From contig JARXKL010000002.1 of the NCBI GenBank assembly GCA_030272735.1, forward strand, positions 35,934-99,933: DNA of 64,000 nt. The letters run 5' to 3'. The notes beneath the pieces were generated by a model. That model was not told the DNA's origin, did no database searches, and saw nothing but the letters and a program-made list of their open reading frames with translations. The translations under genes and the position numbers were made by a program. Origin of the DNA: Patescibacteria group bacterium (GTDB taxonomy: Bacteria; Patescibacteriota; Saccharimonadia; Saccharimonadales; UBA4665). Positions 17,021 through 24,983 of the stretch are shown piece by piece (position 1 is the first letter of the stretch; every line of letters begins with the position of its first letter).

Positions 17021-18361
17021 TCAATCGGTCAAATTTGTTTTCAAAGCATTAGCTTTAAGTTGTGCAATGTATGTCGGCAGCTCATCAATTGCAATCTCTA
17101 ACTGCTGACCTGATGCCAATGTTTTAAGAACGGCCACCCCTTTTTCTGCCTCATCAGGTCCGATAAGTACGACATATGGAATGTTCATTCGATTAGCGAA
17201 GCTTAGCTGTTTTTTTAGTTTTACGTCTTCGTAATAAACTTCAGAAGCAATTCCTGCTTGCCTCAATTCACGTGCAACCCGTACATAATTAGGAGCATCA
17301 TTTGAATCGAAGTTAGTTACTAGTACTTCGGTAGTAGTTTTGAATTCTTTTACTCGACCGAGCTTTTTCAAACCTTCTAAGAGGCGATCTACTCCGATAG
17401 ATGTTCCTACAGCAGGTAAGCTTGGGCCTCCAAGGGATTCCACCAAATTATCGAAACGGCCCCCGCTACATACACTGCCTAACTCTTCGGCACCCTTCAA
17501 GGTGGTCTCGTAAATAACTCCGGTGTAGTAACTCAGTCCCCTAGCAATGCTTTGATCGAAAACGACCTGGTCTTCTGTATAACCAGATGACTGCAGCATA
17601 CTGAATATCTCTGTCAAATTATCTGCGCCTATGGTAGTTGAATCACTTCCACCGAGGAGTTCTCGTATTTTGGCTAACTTATCTAAAGGAGCACCATCAA
17701 CTGACAAATAATCGCTGACCAACTGCCCCGTCGTTTCTCCAAAACCTTCCGATATTTCAGCTACAACCGCATTCTTTCCGATTTTGTCGACTTTATCGAT
17801 AGTACTTATAATTTTCATTGCGTCAGCACGCTCTGTGTAGCCTGCTTTTTCTGCTAAGGCATCTAACAAGCTACGGTTATTTACTCGTATTACAGATTCT
17901 GCGCCTAAGGCCGTCATGGTATCCGACATCATACCTATAACTTCTGCATCGGCGATAGAACTCGTGGTACCGACAATGTCGGCATCAAACTGTGTGAATT
18001 CTCTATATCTGCCAGCTTGAGGGCTTTCGCCTCGCCATACTTCGCCGACTGCATACCTTTTATATGGCATGGGAAGTCGACTTCCATACTGAGCAACGAC
18101 ACGAGCCAAAGGAACGGTCTGGTCATAGCGCATTGCAACATCACGCCCACCATTATCCTTGAACTTATACATTAAACTTTCGCCCTCGTCGCCGTATTTA
18201 CCAGTGAGCGTCGATAGACGCTCTAGAGCTGGGGTTTTGAGTGGTACGAAGCCGTAACTCTCATATACTCCCTGAATAGTTCCGATCATGCCATTTCTGG
18301 CAATCATTTCTTCTGCGAGCATGTCGCGGAATCCTGACATTGGTCCTTGTTCTGCTGCCAT
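17021..18361 (-). CDS. hisS: Histidine-tRNA ligase
   Basis: Class II synthetase charging tRNA-His, 446 residues. Seen: motif 1 region SGFRDMLAEEM, motif 2 RYAVGEVWRGESPQAGRYREFTQ (split here: GEVWRGESPQ and GRYREFTQFD), histidine-specific RGLSYYTGVIYE, motif 3 GTSIGVDRLL, and a complete anticodon-binding domain, so it is a functional HisRS and not HisZ. AAGGAG stands 6 nt before the ATG at 18361. It overlaps nothing but is only 10 nt from the upstream PRTase gene, an unusual partnership. Confidence 0.95.
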   Translation of the reverse strand: MAAEQGPMSGFRDMLAEEMIARNGMIGTIQGVYESYGFVPLKTPALERLSTLTGKYGDEGESLMYKFKDNGGRDVAMRYDQTVPLARVVAQYGSRLPMPYKRYAVGEVWRGESPQAGRYREFTQFDADIVGTTSSIADAEVIGMMSDTMTALGAESVIRVNNRSLLDALAEKAGYTERADAMKIISTIDKVDKIGKNAVVAEISEGFGETTGQLVSDYLSVDGAPLDKLAKIRELLGGSDSTTIGADNLTEIFSMLQSSGYTEDQVVFDQSIARGLSYYTGVIYETTLKGAEELGSVCSGGRFDNLVESLGGPSLPAVGTSIGVDRLLEGLKKLGRVKEFKTTTEVLVTNFDSNDAPNYVRVARELRQAGIASEVYYEDVKLKKQLSFANRMNIPYVVLIGPDEAEKGVAVLKTLASGQQLEIAIDELPTYIAQLKANALKTNLTD

Positions 18362-18371
18362 AATCAACTCC

Positions 18372-19286
18372 TTATACGGTCTCTAATAAAATTTCTTGCA
18401 AAGCTTTTGTAATTGAAGGGGCTTTTTGCAGGGCTCTAACCGGACGAGGAATTTTATCGCCGGGAATCGTAAATCCATTTAAACGTTCAATTTCTTTCCA
18501 GTAGCGATACGAAAGGTCGGTGCAGACCTTGCTAAATTGCTCTGACTTATCTTCTGGAATACTAGCCCAGCTTGTTGAGCCAAACGGCTCAAGGTATGGA
18601 GCGCTCCACCATGTACCCCCATCTTTCAATACTGTACGGCCAGATAATGGAGCACCTAGGATAAAGTCACGCTCACATACTTCATCGTATACTTCGTCGT
18701 ATTCTTTTACGCAATCTATCTCTACGCCAAGCGTTCGGAGCAAGTTTATGCCGCTACCTACACCTATTCCAACTATTACTTTTTCAACTGGGCGATTCAC
18801 TTCCTCAAGCATCTCAGCTACTGCCTTAAGTCCTGCGCCCGAAAATAAAACGTCATCTACCAAACAAACAGGTTCACGAGATTTAGCAGAAAGTGCTCCT
18901 ATCTGGGAGGCAATATCTAACGCTCCAGGTCGTGGACTCAGCCCAAGCCCTCTGTACCCCAATATGGGACTGAAATCTTCCGTAACTGCCCGAGTGAACT
19001 CTATGTGTGAGGCATTATCGTCGTCAGTAATATAAGCCCTGTCTAAGGATATTATTGGCAAATGAGTACCTTTGAGCTTTTGGTGCATTCCCTTACTAAT
19101 ATCGTCAGCGGAAACAATTTCTATCTCGCAGTCCGTTGCTTTAGCAAGTTCATCTGCTAATACACTATGGTGTAGCTCGTAATATTCTGGCTGGGGAGTG
19201 ATAATGCCCTCAGATTTCCCCCATCGATTAGTGACCGCTTCCAGATCTGCAGAGACTACATACAGTTGCTTAGTACCTTCAGGCAT
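18372..19286 (-). CDS. Orphan phosphoribosyltransferase-like protein (paralogue 1)
   Basis: 304 residues with a type I PRTase core: PRPP loop EPVCLVDDVLFSGAG at about residues 138-152 and RGLGLSPRPGALDIASQIG preceding it. The C-terminal domain matches that of the protein at 15955-16965. GGAGG stands 6 nt before the ATG, and hisS begins 10 nt after the stop. The N-terminal 100 residues differ between the two paralogues and may choose the substrate. No closely matching known enzyme comes to mind; PRPP-synthetase-like or base-PRTase activity are both possible. Confidence 0.75.
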   Translation of the reverse strand: MPEGTKQLYVVSADLEAVTNRWGKSEGIITPQPEYYELHHSVLADELAKATDCEIEIVSADDISKGMHQKLKGTHLPIISLDRAYITDDDNASHIEFTRAVTEDFSPILGYRGLGLSPRPGALDIASQIGALSAKSREPVCLVDDVLFSGAGLKAVAEMLEEVNRPVEKVIVGIGVGSGINLLRTLGVEIDCVKEYDEVYDEVCERDFILGAPLSGRTVLKDGGTWWSAPYLEPFGSTSWASIPEDKSEQFSKVCTDLSYRYWKEIERLNGFTIPGDKIPRPVRALQKAPSITKALQEILLETV

Positions 19287-19345
19287 TCGTTCCTCCAGAG
19301 TTGATAGCCAAATCGTAGCATATAACTTGAATATTGCAAGTGAAA

Positions 19346-20182
19346 TTACTGTTCACGTGCAGTTATTCCTGATAGTCCTTTCAAGATTGACTGCACACCT
19401 AACGTATATTTCAGTGGATCGCTATAGTCTGCAACGGCTTTGAATTCTTCATCAGCATTGCCTACACTGTAGTGGTTGGCTACATCATGACCCAGGAAAT
19501 CGGCCATGCTATTCCCTATCATCGCTATTTTCCCTAACCTTAATTTACTAAGTAAACTCCTGGTACCAGTCCGCTTATCTACGTCTCTACAAGTTGCTAT
19601 AACCAGTCCGTAGTCATAGTTCAAATCCTCACTCGTATCCAAATCTACAGGGTAGCAATCTCGTATACTGTCTATCTGCGATTCTAATAAATTGTTGTCT
19701 ACTACAATTACTCCATTAGCCGTAACTCTCCTCGCAAAAATACCGAGGCTACAAAGACGCTGATCACTCACCATCATCACAGCCTCACCGGGCTCCGCTA
19801 TAGATTTTTTTTGAGTTATAGCTTCTACCGGATTTCCATACCAGACTTTAATTGACTGCTTGTTAAAGTATTCGCCGATTTTTTCTCGTGCAACTGCATA
19901 ACTTTCGGCACGATGCCTGCTGTACTCTAACACTCCGTTGATAGCCACCACCGCGCCACGTTCAGCAAGTATAGGTCCATTCATGTTAAATTTTTCATGC
20001 CACGATTTCAAAGCTTCATACGGTGTGTCTGAGCTTAAACCTATCGTCCAGCCGGCAGATTGAGCGGCTGTAACGGTATCTATTAGGTCGTTACTGTTTT
20101 GGTTATAAGTTTCGTCTACAAGCGTTCCATCTAGGTCAATTAAAGCGAAGTGAGAATCAGGTTTTGGAAATGTTTCACTCAT
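19346..20182 (-). CDS. HAD-superfamily phosphatase (Cof-like, paralogue)
   Basis: 278 residues. Motif I ALIDLDGTLVDETYN, motif II IGLSSDT, lysine motif III near KLRLGKIAMI and motif IV IGNSMADF, where the first Asp of GDxxxD is Asn. The N-terminal third aligns with the HAD protein at 14309-15175. It heads the minus-strand group leading into PRTase-hisS-PRTase. The Asn in motif IV could weaken metal binding. The ATG at 20182 lacks a strong Shine-Dalgarno; a 7-codon reading frame with AGGAG lies just upstream. Confidence 0.75.
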   Translation of the reverse strand: MSETFPKPDSHFALIDLDGTLVDETYNQNSNDLIDTVTAAQSAGWTIGLSSDTPYEALKSWHEKFNMNGPILAERGAVVAINGVLEYSRHRAESYAVAREKIGEYFNKQSIKVWYGNPVEAITQKKSIAEPGEAVMMVSDQRLCSLGIFARRVTANGVIVVDNNLLESQIDSIRDCYPVDLDTSEDLNYDYGLVIATCRDVDKRTGTRSLLSKLRLGKIAMIGNSMADFLGHDVANHYSVGNADEEFKAVADYSDPLKYTLGVQSILKGLSGITAREQ

Positions 20183-20253
20183 TTCAGAATTAAATCATCT
20201 GTTTGAAATAATGTCCATAATTTTCTCCTGGATTCCATTATGTTCCTAGGATA

Positions 20254-20309
20254 TGCATCTCCGACAGTTCAGACCTGATTAGTTTCCAGTTCGTCCAACT
20301 CTGCTCTAC
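20254..20309. repeat. 56-bp direct repeat, left copy
   Basis: Begins TGCATCTCCGACAGTTCAGA and ends TCCAACTCTGCTCTAC. It matches 22756-22811 at 54 of 56 positions, same orientation, 2502 bp apart. It lies between the divergent HAD and aldo/keto reductase genes. Confidence 0.95.
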
Positions 20310-20368
20310 CATATTTTGAATTTACTTATGTATGATAATAATTTCTGGTTAATGCTATCAACCACTGT

Positions 20369-20374
20369 TAATAT
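20369..20374 (+). promoter_or_regulatory. -10 box 6 nt before the aldo/keto reductase gene
   Basis: TGT-TAATAT (extended -10), then GTAATT and ATG, without a Shine-Dalgarno. Confidence 0.4.
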
Positions 20375-20380
20375 GTAATT

Positions 20381-21220
20381 ATGCAGACTAAATCTGGCAA
20401 ACCACTGTTTCCGATTGGCATAGGCACATGGAATATTGGTGGTGTTTTCAATCCGAATGACCCAACCGCTAAGTACAAAGGTGCTGAGCCAGTTTATGGC
20501 AATGAAGAGACTGAAATTGAAGCCATACGTTACTCAATCTCAAATGGACAAAACCATATTGATTGCGCTGAGCTATACGGTGCATTTTATACCGATGAAA
20601 TAGTCGGGCGAGCAATTGTAGGGTTAGAGCGAACCGACCTATACATTGCCGATAAGCTCTGGAGAACGAGTCTAGAAAAAAGACTTGTATGGCCAACAGT
20701 GCAGAAAATGCTTGAAAAGCTCGGAACTAATTATTTAGATATGCTTTATATACATGCACCTTTCAAAGATGCTAATTGGCAAGAAGCTATTTCGCAAATA
20801 GACGAGCTAATAGATACAGGCATTGTGCGTGATTTTGGCGTTAGCAACTTTACCGTCGCAGATATAAAGTTGGCGAACAAGCTTGCCAGGCACCCCATTA
20901 CTGCCAATCAGATGAACTTCAATGTGCTACACAAAATCGAAGTAACCGATGATCTCAAGGTGTATTGTCAACAAAATAATATACAGCTCATTGCATATCA
21001 GCCCATTAAGCGTAAAGAAGTGTTAGGCAGTAAAATCATTCAAACCATTGCAGATAAGCATGATGCTACGCCAGCGCAAATAGCCCTAGCTTGGCTACTG
21101 AATCAAAATGCACTCACTATACCGAAAGCAATCAATCATCAGCATATCGATGAGAATATTGCGGCCGCAAAAATTAAATTAAGCGAAAGTGACCTTGCAG
21201 AACTAGATAAGGAAATATAA
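20381..21220 (+). CDS. Aldo/keto reductase
   Basis: 279-residue NAD(P)H-dependent oxidoreductase of the AKR (TIM-barrel) family. The catalytic tetrad is visible: Asp and Tyr in HIDCAELYG, Lys in YIADKLW, His in MLYIHAP; the cofactor-binding end shows IALAWLLNQNALTIPKA. Typical substrates are aldehydes and ketones. It is the first of three tightly packed plus-strand genes enclosed by the 56-bp repeats; 2 nt separate it from the next gene. Confidence 0.93.
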   Translation: MQTKSGKPLFPIGIGTWNIGGVFNPNDPTAKYKGAEPVYGNEETEIEAIRYSISNGQNHIDCAELYGAFYTDEIVGRAIVGLERTDLYIADKLWRTSLEKRLVWPTVQKMLEKLGTNYLDMLYIHAPFKDANWQEAISQIDELIDTGIVRDFGVSNFTVADIKLANKLARHPITANQMNFNVLHKIEVTDDLKVYCQQNNIQLIAYQPIKRKEVLGSKIIQTIADKHDATPAQIALAWLLNQNALTIPKAINHQHIDENIAAAKIKLSESDLAELDKEI

Positions 21221-21222
21221 CT

Positions 21223-21699
21223 ATGAGAGAGCTCATTGAAAAATACCTAAAGGGCAAGAATGATATGCAGTTAGCGACTGTTGCTGAGGGGCAGCCATGG
21301 ATCTGCACTGTCTACTTTGTCTATGATGATAATTTCAATTTATATTGGACCTCCGGCCGCACACGGCAGCATTCGTTGGAAATACTCAATGATCCAAAAG
21401 CTGCCGTAACGATTGTTAAAGATTCCGAGCGCAAACAGGCCTTGCAAATAAATGGTATGGCCTATGAGGTAGCAGATGAAGACCTAGAACGAGTGCATGA
21501 ACTGTATCAAGCTAAATACGGTGCAAAAGATTATGACTTGGAAGATATGAAAAGGCACGACTCCGAAGGACGCAGCTACTGGGTGTTCAAACCAACTGAA
21601 ATATCATTGTGGGACGAAGTTAACTTTCCGGAATCACCTAAGCAAAAATACATACCTGGTGATAATAGTAGCTTAAATAAGGTAGGAGTGCAGAAATGA
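21223..21699 (+). CDS. Pyridoxamine 5'-phosphate oxidase-like flavin-binding protein
   Basis: 158 residues with the split-barrel fold of the PNPOx/general stress protein 26 family: MQLATVAEGQPWICTVYFVYDD and LYWTSGRTRQHSLEI, then AAVTIVKD and QINGMAYEV. Such proteins bind FMN or F420; whether it is an oxidase or a reductase is not shown. It is coupled to its neighbours (2-nt gap before, 4-nt overlap after), so it probably acts with the reductase and the dehydrogenase. Confidence 0.82.
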   Translation: MRELIEKYLKGKNDMQLATVAEGQPWICTVYFVYDDNFNLYWTSGRTRQHSLEILNDPKAAVTIVKDSERKQALQINGMAYEVADEDLERVHELYQAKYGAKDYDLEDMKRHDSEGRSYWVFKPTEISLWDEVNFPESPKQKYIPGDNSSLNKVGVQK

Positions 21700-22670
21700 A
21701 GATAGCAATTACTGAACTGCGTCAAAAAATCCTAAACACTTTATCAGCGAACTTCACTATGGAAGAAGCCAACATCATTGCCGACTATTTGCTTTGGGCT
21801 GACATGTCCGGCAACAAAACCCAGGGCTTGATTAAGATGACTGGCACAGAGCCATTACAGAGCATAAAACCACAGCACGAAATTAAAGTAGAACGAGACA
21901 CTAAGTTATCACAGCTAATAAATGCTGGTGCTAACCCAGCCCCATTAGTGTCGGGTGTTGCCACTGATGTGGTTATTCAGAAAGCGAAAGAACACGGTTT
22001 TGGATTGGTCGGAGTTCACAATTACTTTTCTAGTAACGGTGCACAGGCTTACTACGCTGAACGTATAGCAAAAGAAGATTTGATAGGTATAGTACTATGC
22101 AGCCAGCCTGCGTCTGTTGCTCCATTTAATACTATCGACCCTCTGTTTGGCACTAACCCAGTTGGCTTCTCATTTCCAACACAAAATGACCCATTAGTGT
22201 TTGATATGGCTACTTCGGTCATGACTTGGTACGGACTTGTATTAGCAAAAGCTCGTGGGGAACAAATACCAGAAAACATGGCGATAGATAATGATGGCAA
22301 CTTAACCACTGACCCTGCACAGGCAATGGGCGGTGCTTTGTTGCCCTTTGACCGTGGCTATAAAGGTTCAGGTATTGGCATGGCCATAGAGATTATGGCT
22401 GGGCCTTTGGTAAATGCGGCATATGCGGACTTAGAGGGTGAATGGGGCGCATTGTTTATAGCAATTGACCCAGACTTGCTTATAGACGCTGAGAAGTTTA
22501 AATCAAGCTGTACTGACCTTATCCGCAAGATTAAATCCGCTCGTAAAAAGCCTGAAACTGGCGAAGTGCGGCTACCCGGCGAAAGAGCGCAGGCAGCTAG
22601 GAAAGAAGCCGAGCAAAGTGGTTATGTAGTACTAGACGAAGCCATACTTAAAGAGCTAGGCTATAATTAA
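21696..22670 (+). CDS. Malate/L-lactate dehydrogenase family oxidoreductase
   Basis: 324 residues of the type-2 malate/lactate (YlbC/AllD/DpkA) NAD(P)-dependent family, distinct from classical LDH. Seen: GVHNYFSSNGAQAYYAERIA, GIVLCSQPASVAPFNTIDP, FGTNPVGFSFP, VFDMATSV, LPFDRGYKGSGIGMAIEIMAG. Substrates across the family include malate, sulfolactate, ureidoglycolate and cyclic imines. It ends the three-gene module inside the direct repeats. Confidence 0.9.
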   Translation: MKIAITELRQKILNTLSANFTMEEANIIADYLLWADMSGNKTQGLIKMTGTEPLQSIKPQHEIKVERDTKLSQLINAGANPAPLVSGVATDVVIQKAKEHGFGLVGVHNYFSSNGAQAYYAERIAKEDLIGIVLCSQPASVAPFNTIDPLFGTNPVGFSFPTQNDPLVFDMATSVMTWYGLVLAKARGEQIPENMAIDNDGNLTTDPAQAMGGALLPFDRGYKGSGIGMAIEIMAGPLVNAAYADLEGEWGALFIAIDPDLLIDAEKFKSSCTDLIRKIKSARKKPETGEVRLPGERAQAARKEAEQSGYVVLDEAILKELGYN

Positions 22671-22755
22671 TCATCGCTAAGGTGTTAATGTTAAGTTCAA
22701 TACTCAGCTGGTAAGTGCTAACTGAGCTATCCTATTACTGCTCTTAAACAAGTCG

Positions 22756-22811
22756 TGCATCTCCGACAGTTCAGACCTGATTAGGTTCCAATTCGTCCAA
22801 CTCTGCTCTAC
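22756..22811. repeat. 56-bp direct repeat, right copy
   Basis: Same orientation as 20254-20309, two mismatches. It lies between the end of the dehydrogenase gene and the end of the response regulator gene, so the pair brackets exactly the three-gene module. Confidence 0.95.
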
Positions 22812-22823
22812 GACACAATGTAT

Positions 22824-23195
22824 TTATGCTAAGGCTTGTTTGATATAGTCCGCGAGTTGATGCGGGGCCATGCTCGATTTAAGGATGTGGGCATGGACAC
22901 CGCGCTCTATGAGTCGCTGGACGGTTTCACGGTCGGATAAATTGCTATAAATTATTATTTTAGTTTTCTTGTGCTTATTTAATATATCGGACTTGTCCAA
23001 AAAGCCTTCACCACCTAATATTGGCATGAGCATGTCGAGCAGTATTAAATCGGGCATATCTCGTTCGATCTGTTCTATTGCCTGCTCACCATCGCTCGCC
23101 GTCATTACTTCATAACCATGACGATTGAGCACCATTGCATAGGCATCACGGAGTATGGATTCGTCTTCTACAATTAGTACTTTTTTATTTAACAT
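22824..23195 (-). CDS. Single-domain response regulator (CheY-like)
   Basis: 123 residues, receiver domain only. Acidic pocket E10/D11, phosphorylation site D54 (LILLDMLMP), Ser84 and Lys106 (HILKSS) are all present. No output domain, so it must act through protein contact or a phosphorelay. Its start overlaps the histidine kinase stop by 7 nt, making it the last gene of the kaiC operon and the probable acceptor of that kinase. Confidence 0.95.
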   Translation of the reverse strand: MLNKKVLIVEDESILRDAYAMVLNRHGYEVMTASDGEQAIEQIERDMPDLILLDMLMPILGGEGFLDKSDILNKHKKTKIIIYSNLSDRETVQRLIERGVHAHILKSSMAPHQLADYIKQALA

Positions 23196-24397
23196 GACCG
23201 TAATTTGATAATAAATGTGGACCCTGAATCAAGTTCAGACGTAAGTATAATTTCGCCGCCGTGCAGCTCAACTATTTTCTTTACCCAATATAATCCGAGC
23301 CCGCTACCTGAAACTGTATCTGACAAAGCGTTATTAACGCGCGTGAATTTTTCGAATATTTTTGCTTGGTCTTCTTCGTGAATACCTACGCCGTTATCTG
23401 TTATCGCAACGTAAGCATGCTTAGGGTCTTTGTATATCTTGATACTTATTTTGCCGCCTACAGACGAGTATTTGCTGGCGTTCTCAATCAGATTAGAAAT
23501 GACCAAGCTTATTTCCATGGGTTCAATCAGCGCGCAAACTTTTGGCTCAAACTCACATGTTATGGTCTGGTTGCGCATGGCTACTATTGGCTCGAAAGCT
23601 TTAAGGCTTTCCGATACTAGGTCGGCTAGATTTTTTTTGATGATTTTTAGCTGATACCCGCCGAAGTCAATTTGCGCAGTTTTGAGAATGCTATTGATAA
23701 TTGCTAATTGTCGTTCATTGCTATCGAATGCTGTTTGAGCAAAAGTGCGTTGGCTTTCTGTCAACGTGCCGGCGTAACCTTCGAGTAGCATGCCGATATA
23801 TTGTTTTACACCTGTCGCAGGTGTGCGCAACTGGTGCGAGGCCAGTGCGATAAATTCGTCCTTGGCAGTTTCGGCCCGTTTACGCTCTGTAATGTCCGTT
23901 ACTACAAGGCAAATAAAAGCATTATCGCCATTGCTGGGTAACTTGCGAGCCGAGAATATGACCTCCTTTTGATGTGGGCCTTTGAGCCGTACGGTACGCT
24001 CAGATCCATTCACATTGGCTGAGCGTTGTTGTAAAATTTCTGCGACCAATCTGGCATCGTCTGGATCTACAAAAGCTGCAATTTTCTGCCCAATCACATG
24101 CTCTAGTGGCGTTGCAGTCATCCTGCTGAATTGTTCGTTGCTATAGAGTATTATTCCCTCTTCTGAAATTGTGAGCGCCCCTTGGCTCATCGACTCAATA
24201 AGAACACGGTAGGTGTAATCGGCAGATTTGAGCGTATATATCTGCTGCCCAACCTGCGGGTTTTTCGTTACCAGCGCATCTACTGAACCGTCACGAATTG
24301 CATCGAGTGTGTCTTCTGCCTCCTGCAGCCGCGCTTCTAAATCTGCTATTTCAGCTTCAGTGTATTCACGTTTAGCTCGGTTGGCCGTCATTTTCAT
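23189..24397 (-). CDS. PAS-containing sensor histidine kinase of the kaiC operon
   Basis: 402 residues: N-terminal coiled coil (about 10-40), PAS domain (about 60-170, beginning YRVLIESMSQGALTISEEG), HisKA with phosphoacceptor H188 in LASHQLRTPA, N-box LVISNLIENASKY, G1 ITDNGVGI, G2 SGSGLGLYWVKKI. There is no membrane segment, so it is cytoplasmic. It lacks the KaiB-like sensor domain of cyanobacterial SasA; its N-terminus resembles that of kinases encoded next to kaiBC in proteobacteria. It overlaps the second kaiB by 4 nt and the response regulator by 7 nt. Confidence 0.95.
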   Translation of the reverse strand: MKMTANRAKREYTEAEIADLEARLQEAEDTLDAIRDGSVDALVTKNPQVGQQIYTLKSADYTYRVLIESMSQGALTISEEGIILYSNEQFSRMTATPLEHVIGQKIAAFVDPDDARLVAEILQQRSANVNGSERTVRLKGPHQKEVIFSARKLPSNGDNAFICLVVTDITERKRAETAKDEFIALASHQLRTPATGVKQYIGMLLEGYAGTLTESQRTFAQTAFDSNERQLAIINSILKTAQIDFGGYQLKIIKKNLADLVSESLKAFEPIVAMRNQTITCEFEPKVCALIEPMEISLVISNLIENASKYSSVGGKISIKIYKDPKHAYVAITDNGVGIHEEDQAKIFEKFTRVNNALSDTVSGSGLGLYWVKKIVELHGGEIILTSELDSGSTFIIKLRSC

Positions 24398-24699
24398 TTC
24401 GTAGCCTTTTGCACATTCAGGACCGTCAAAATCTTTTCAGTATCGGACATATCACCAACAATGCGTCGCACGGGGTAAGGCTGGGTTTTGATGAGTGTCG
24501 GTGCGGCTATTATCTGCTTTTCTTTGGCTAAATAAGGCTGCTGGTAGACATCAATAATATCGAGGTCATAACTATTTTCCAAATATTCCTCGCACAGTTT
24601 TTGTATGTTCCTGACGGCTTGCATGGAGTGATGGGTGGCGCCTGTTATATATAAGCGCAGCACTATCTTCTCATCTGCGAGCGAGGAATCATTGCTCAT
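24394..24699 (-). CDS. kaiB: KaiB-like protein, second divergent copy
   Basis: 101 residues with the KaiB thioredoxin-like fold signature: [43 protein letters not shown], and [19 protein letters not shown]. It is less close to cyanobacterial KaiB than the gene upstream (for instance [10 protein letters not shown] in place of NPQLAEGD) and has a short extra N-terminus. Overlaps of 4 nt on both sides couple it to the first kaiB and the kinase. It might serve as a separate KaiC or kinase adaptor. Confidence 0.9.
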   Translation of the reverse strand: MSNDSSLADEKIVLRLYITGATHHSMQAVRNIQKLCEEYLENSYDLDIIDVYQQPYLAKEKQIIAAPTLIKTQPYPVRRIVGDMSDTEKILTVLNVQKATK

Positions 24700-24983
24700 G
24701 ACCGCTCTCGTAAATCGAGCCCTACGAGCACACGTTCTTCATTAGATAAGTCGCCTATAATTTTACGGATAGGTACAGGGACTCGCCGCACTAGCGTCGG
24801 CACTGCCAAAATTTGGTCGCCTTCTGCAAGCTGTGGGTTAGCCAGTAAATCGATAATTTCAATACTATACCGGTCTTTTACGTTCTCCTCACAATATCGT
24901 TTGAGATTCTCTAGGGCCGTTTTAGACCGTTGCGTTTCGCCGGCTATATACAGTCGTAACTCAAATTCTTTATGTTCAGCCAC
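24696..24983 (-). CDS. kaiB: Circadian clock protein KaiB
   Basis: 95 residues very close to canonical Kai[59 protein letters not shown] and [12 protein letters not shown]. In cyanobacteria KaiB binds phosphorylated KaiC after a fold switch and captures output proteins. The start overlaps the kaiC stop by 8 nt, and no kaiA is found nearby. Confidence 0.96.
   Translation of the reverse strand: MAEHKEFELRLYIAGETQRSKTALENLKRYCEENVKDRYSIEIIDLLANPQLAEGDQILAVPTLVRRVPVPIRKIIGDLSNEERVLVGLDLRERS

Noticed and set aside
20183..20214. 7-codon frame with AGGAG before the HAD gene
   Set aside because: Too short, and no terminator or complementary structure follows; could be chance.
22690..22740. tRNA-like D-arm wording (GATAGCTCAGTTAG on the minus strand) next to the right 56-bp repeat
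   Set aside because: No acceptor, anticodon or TPsiC partner can be drawn; too short to call a decayed tRNA.
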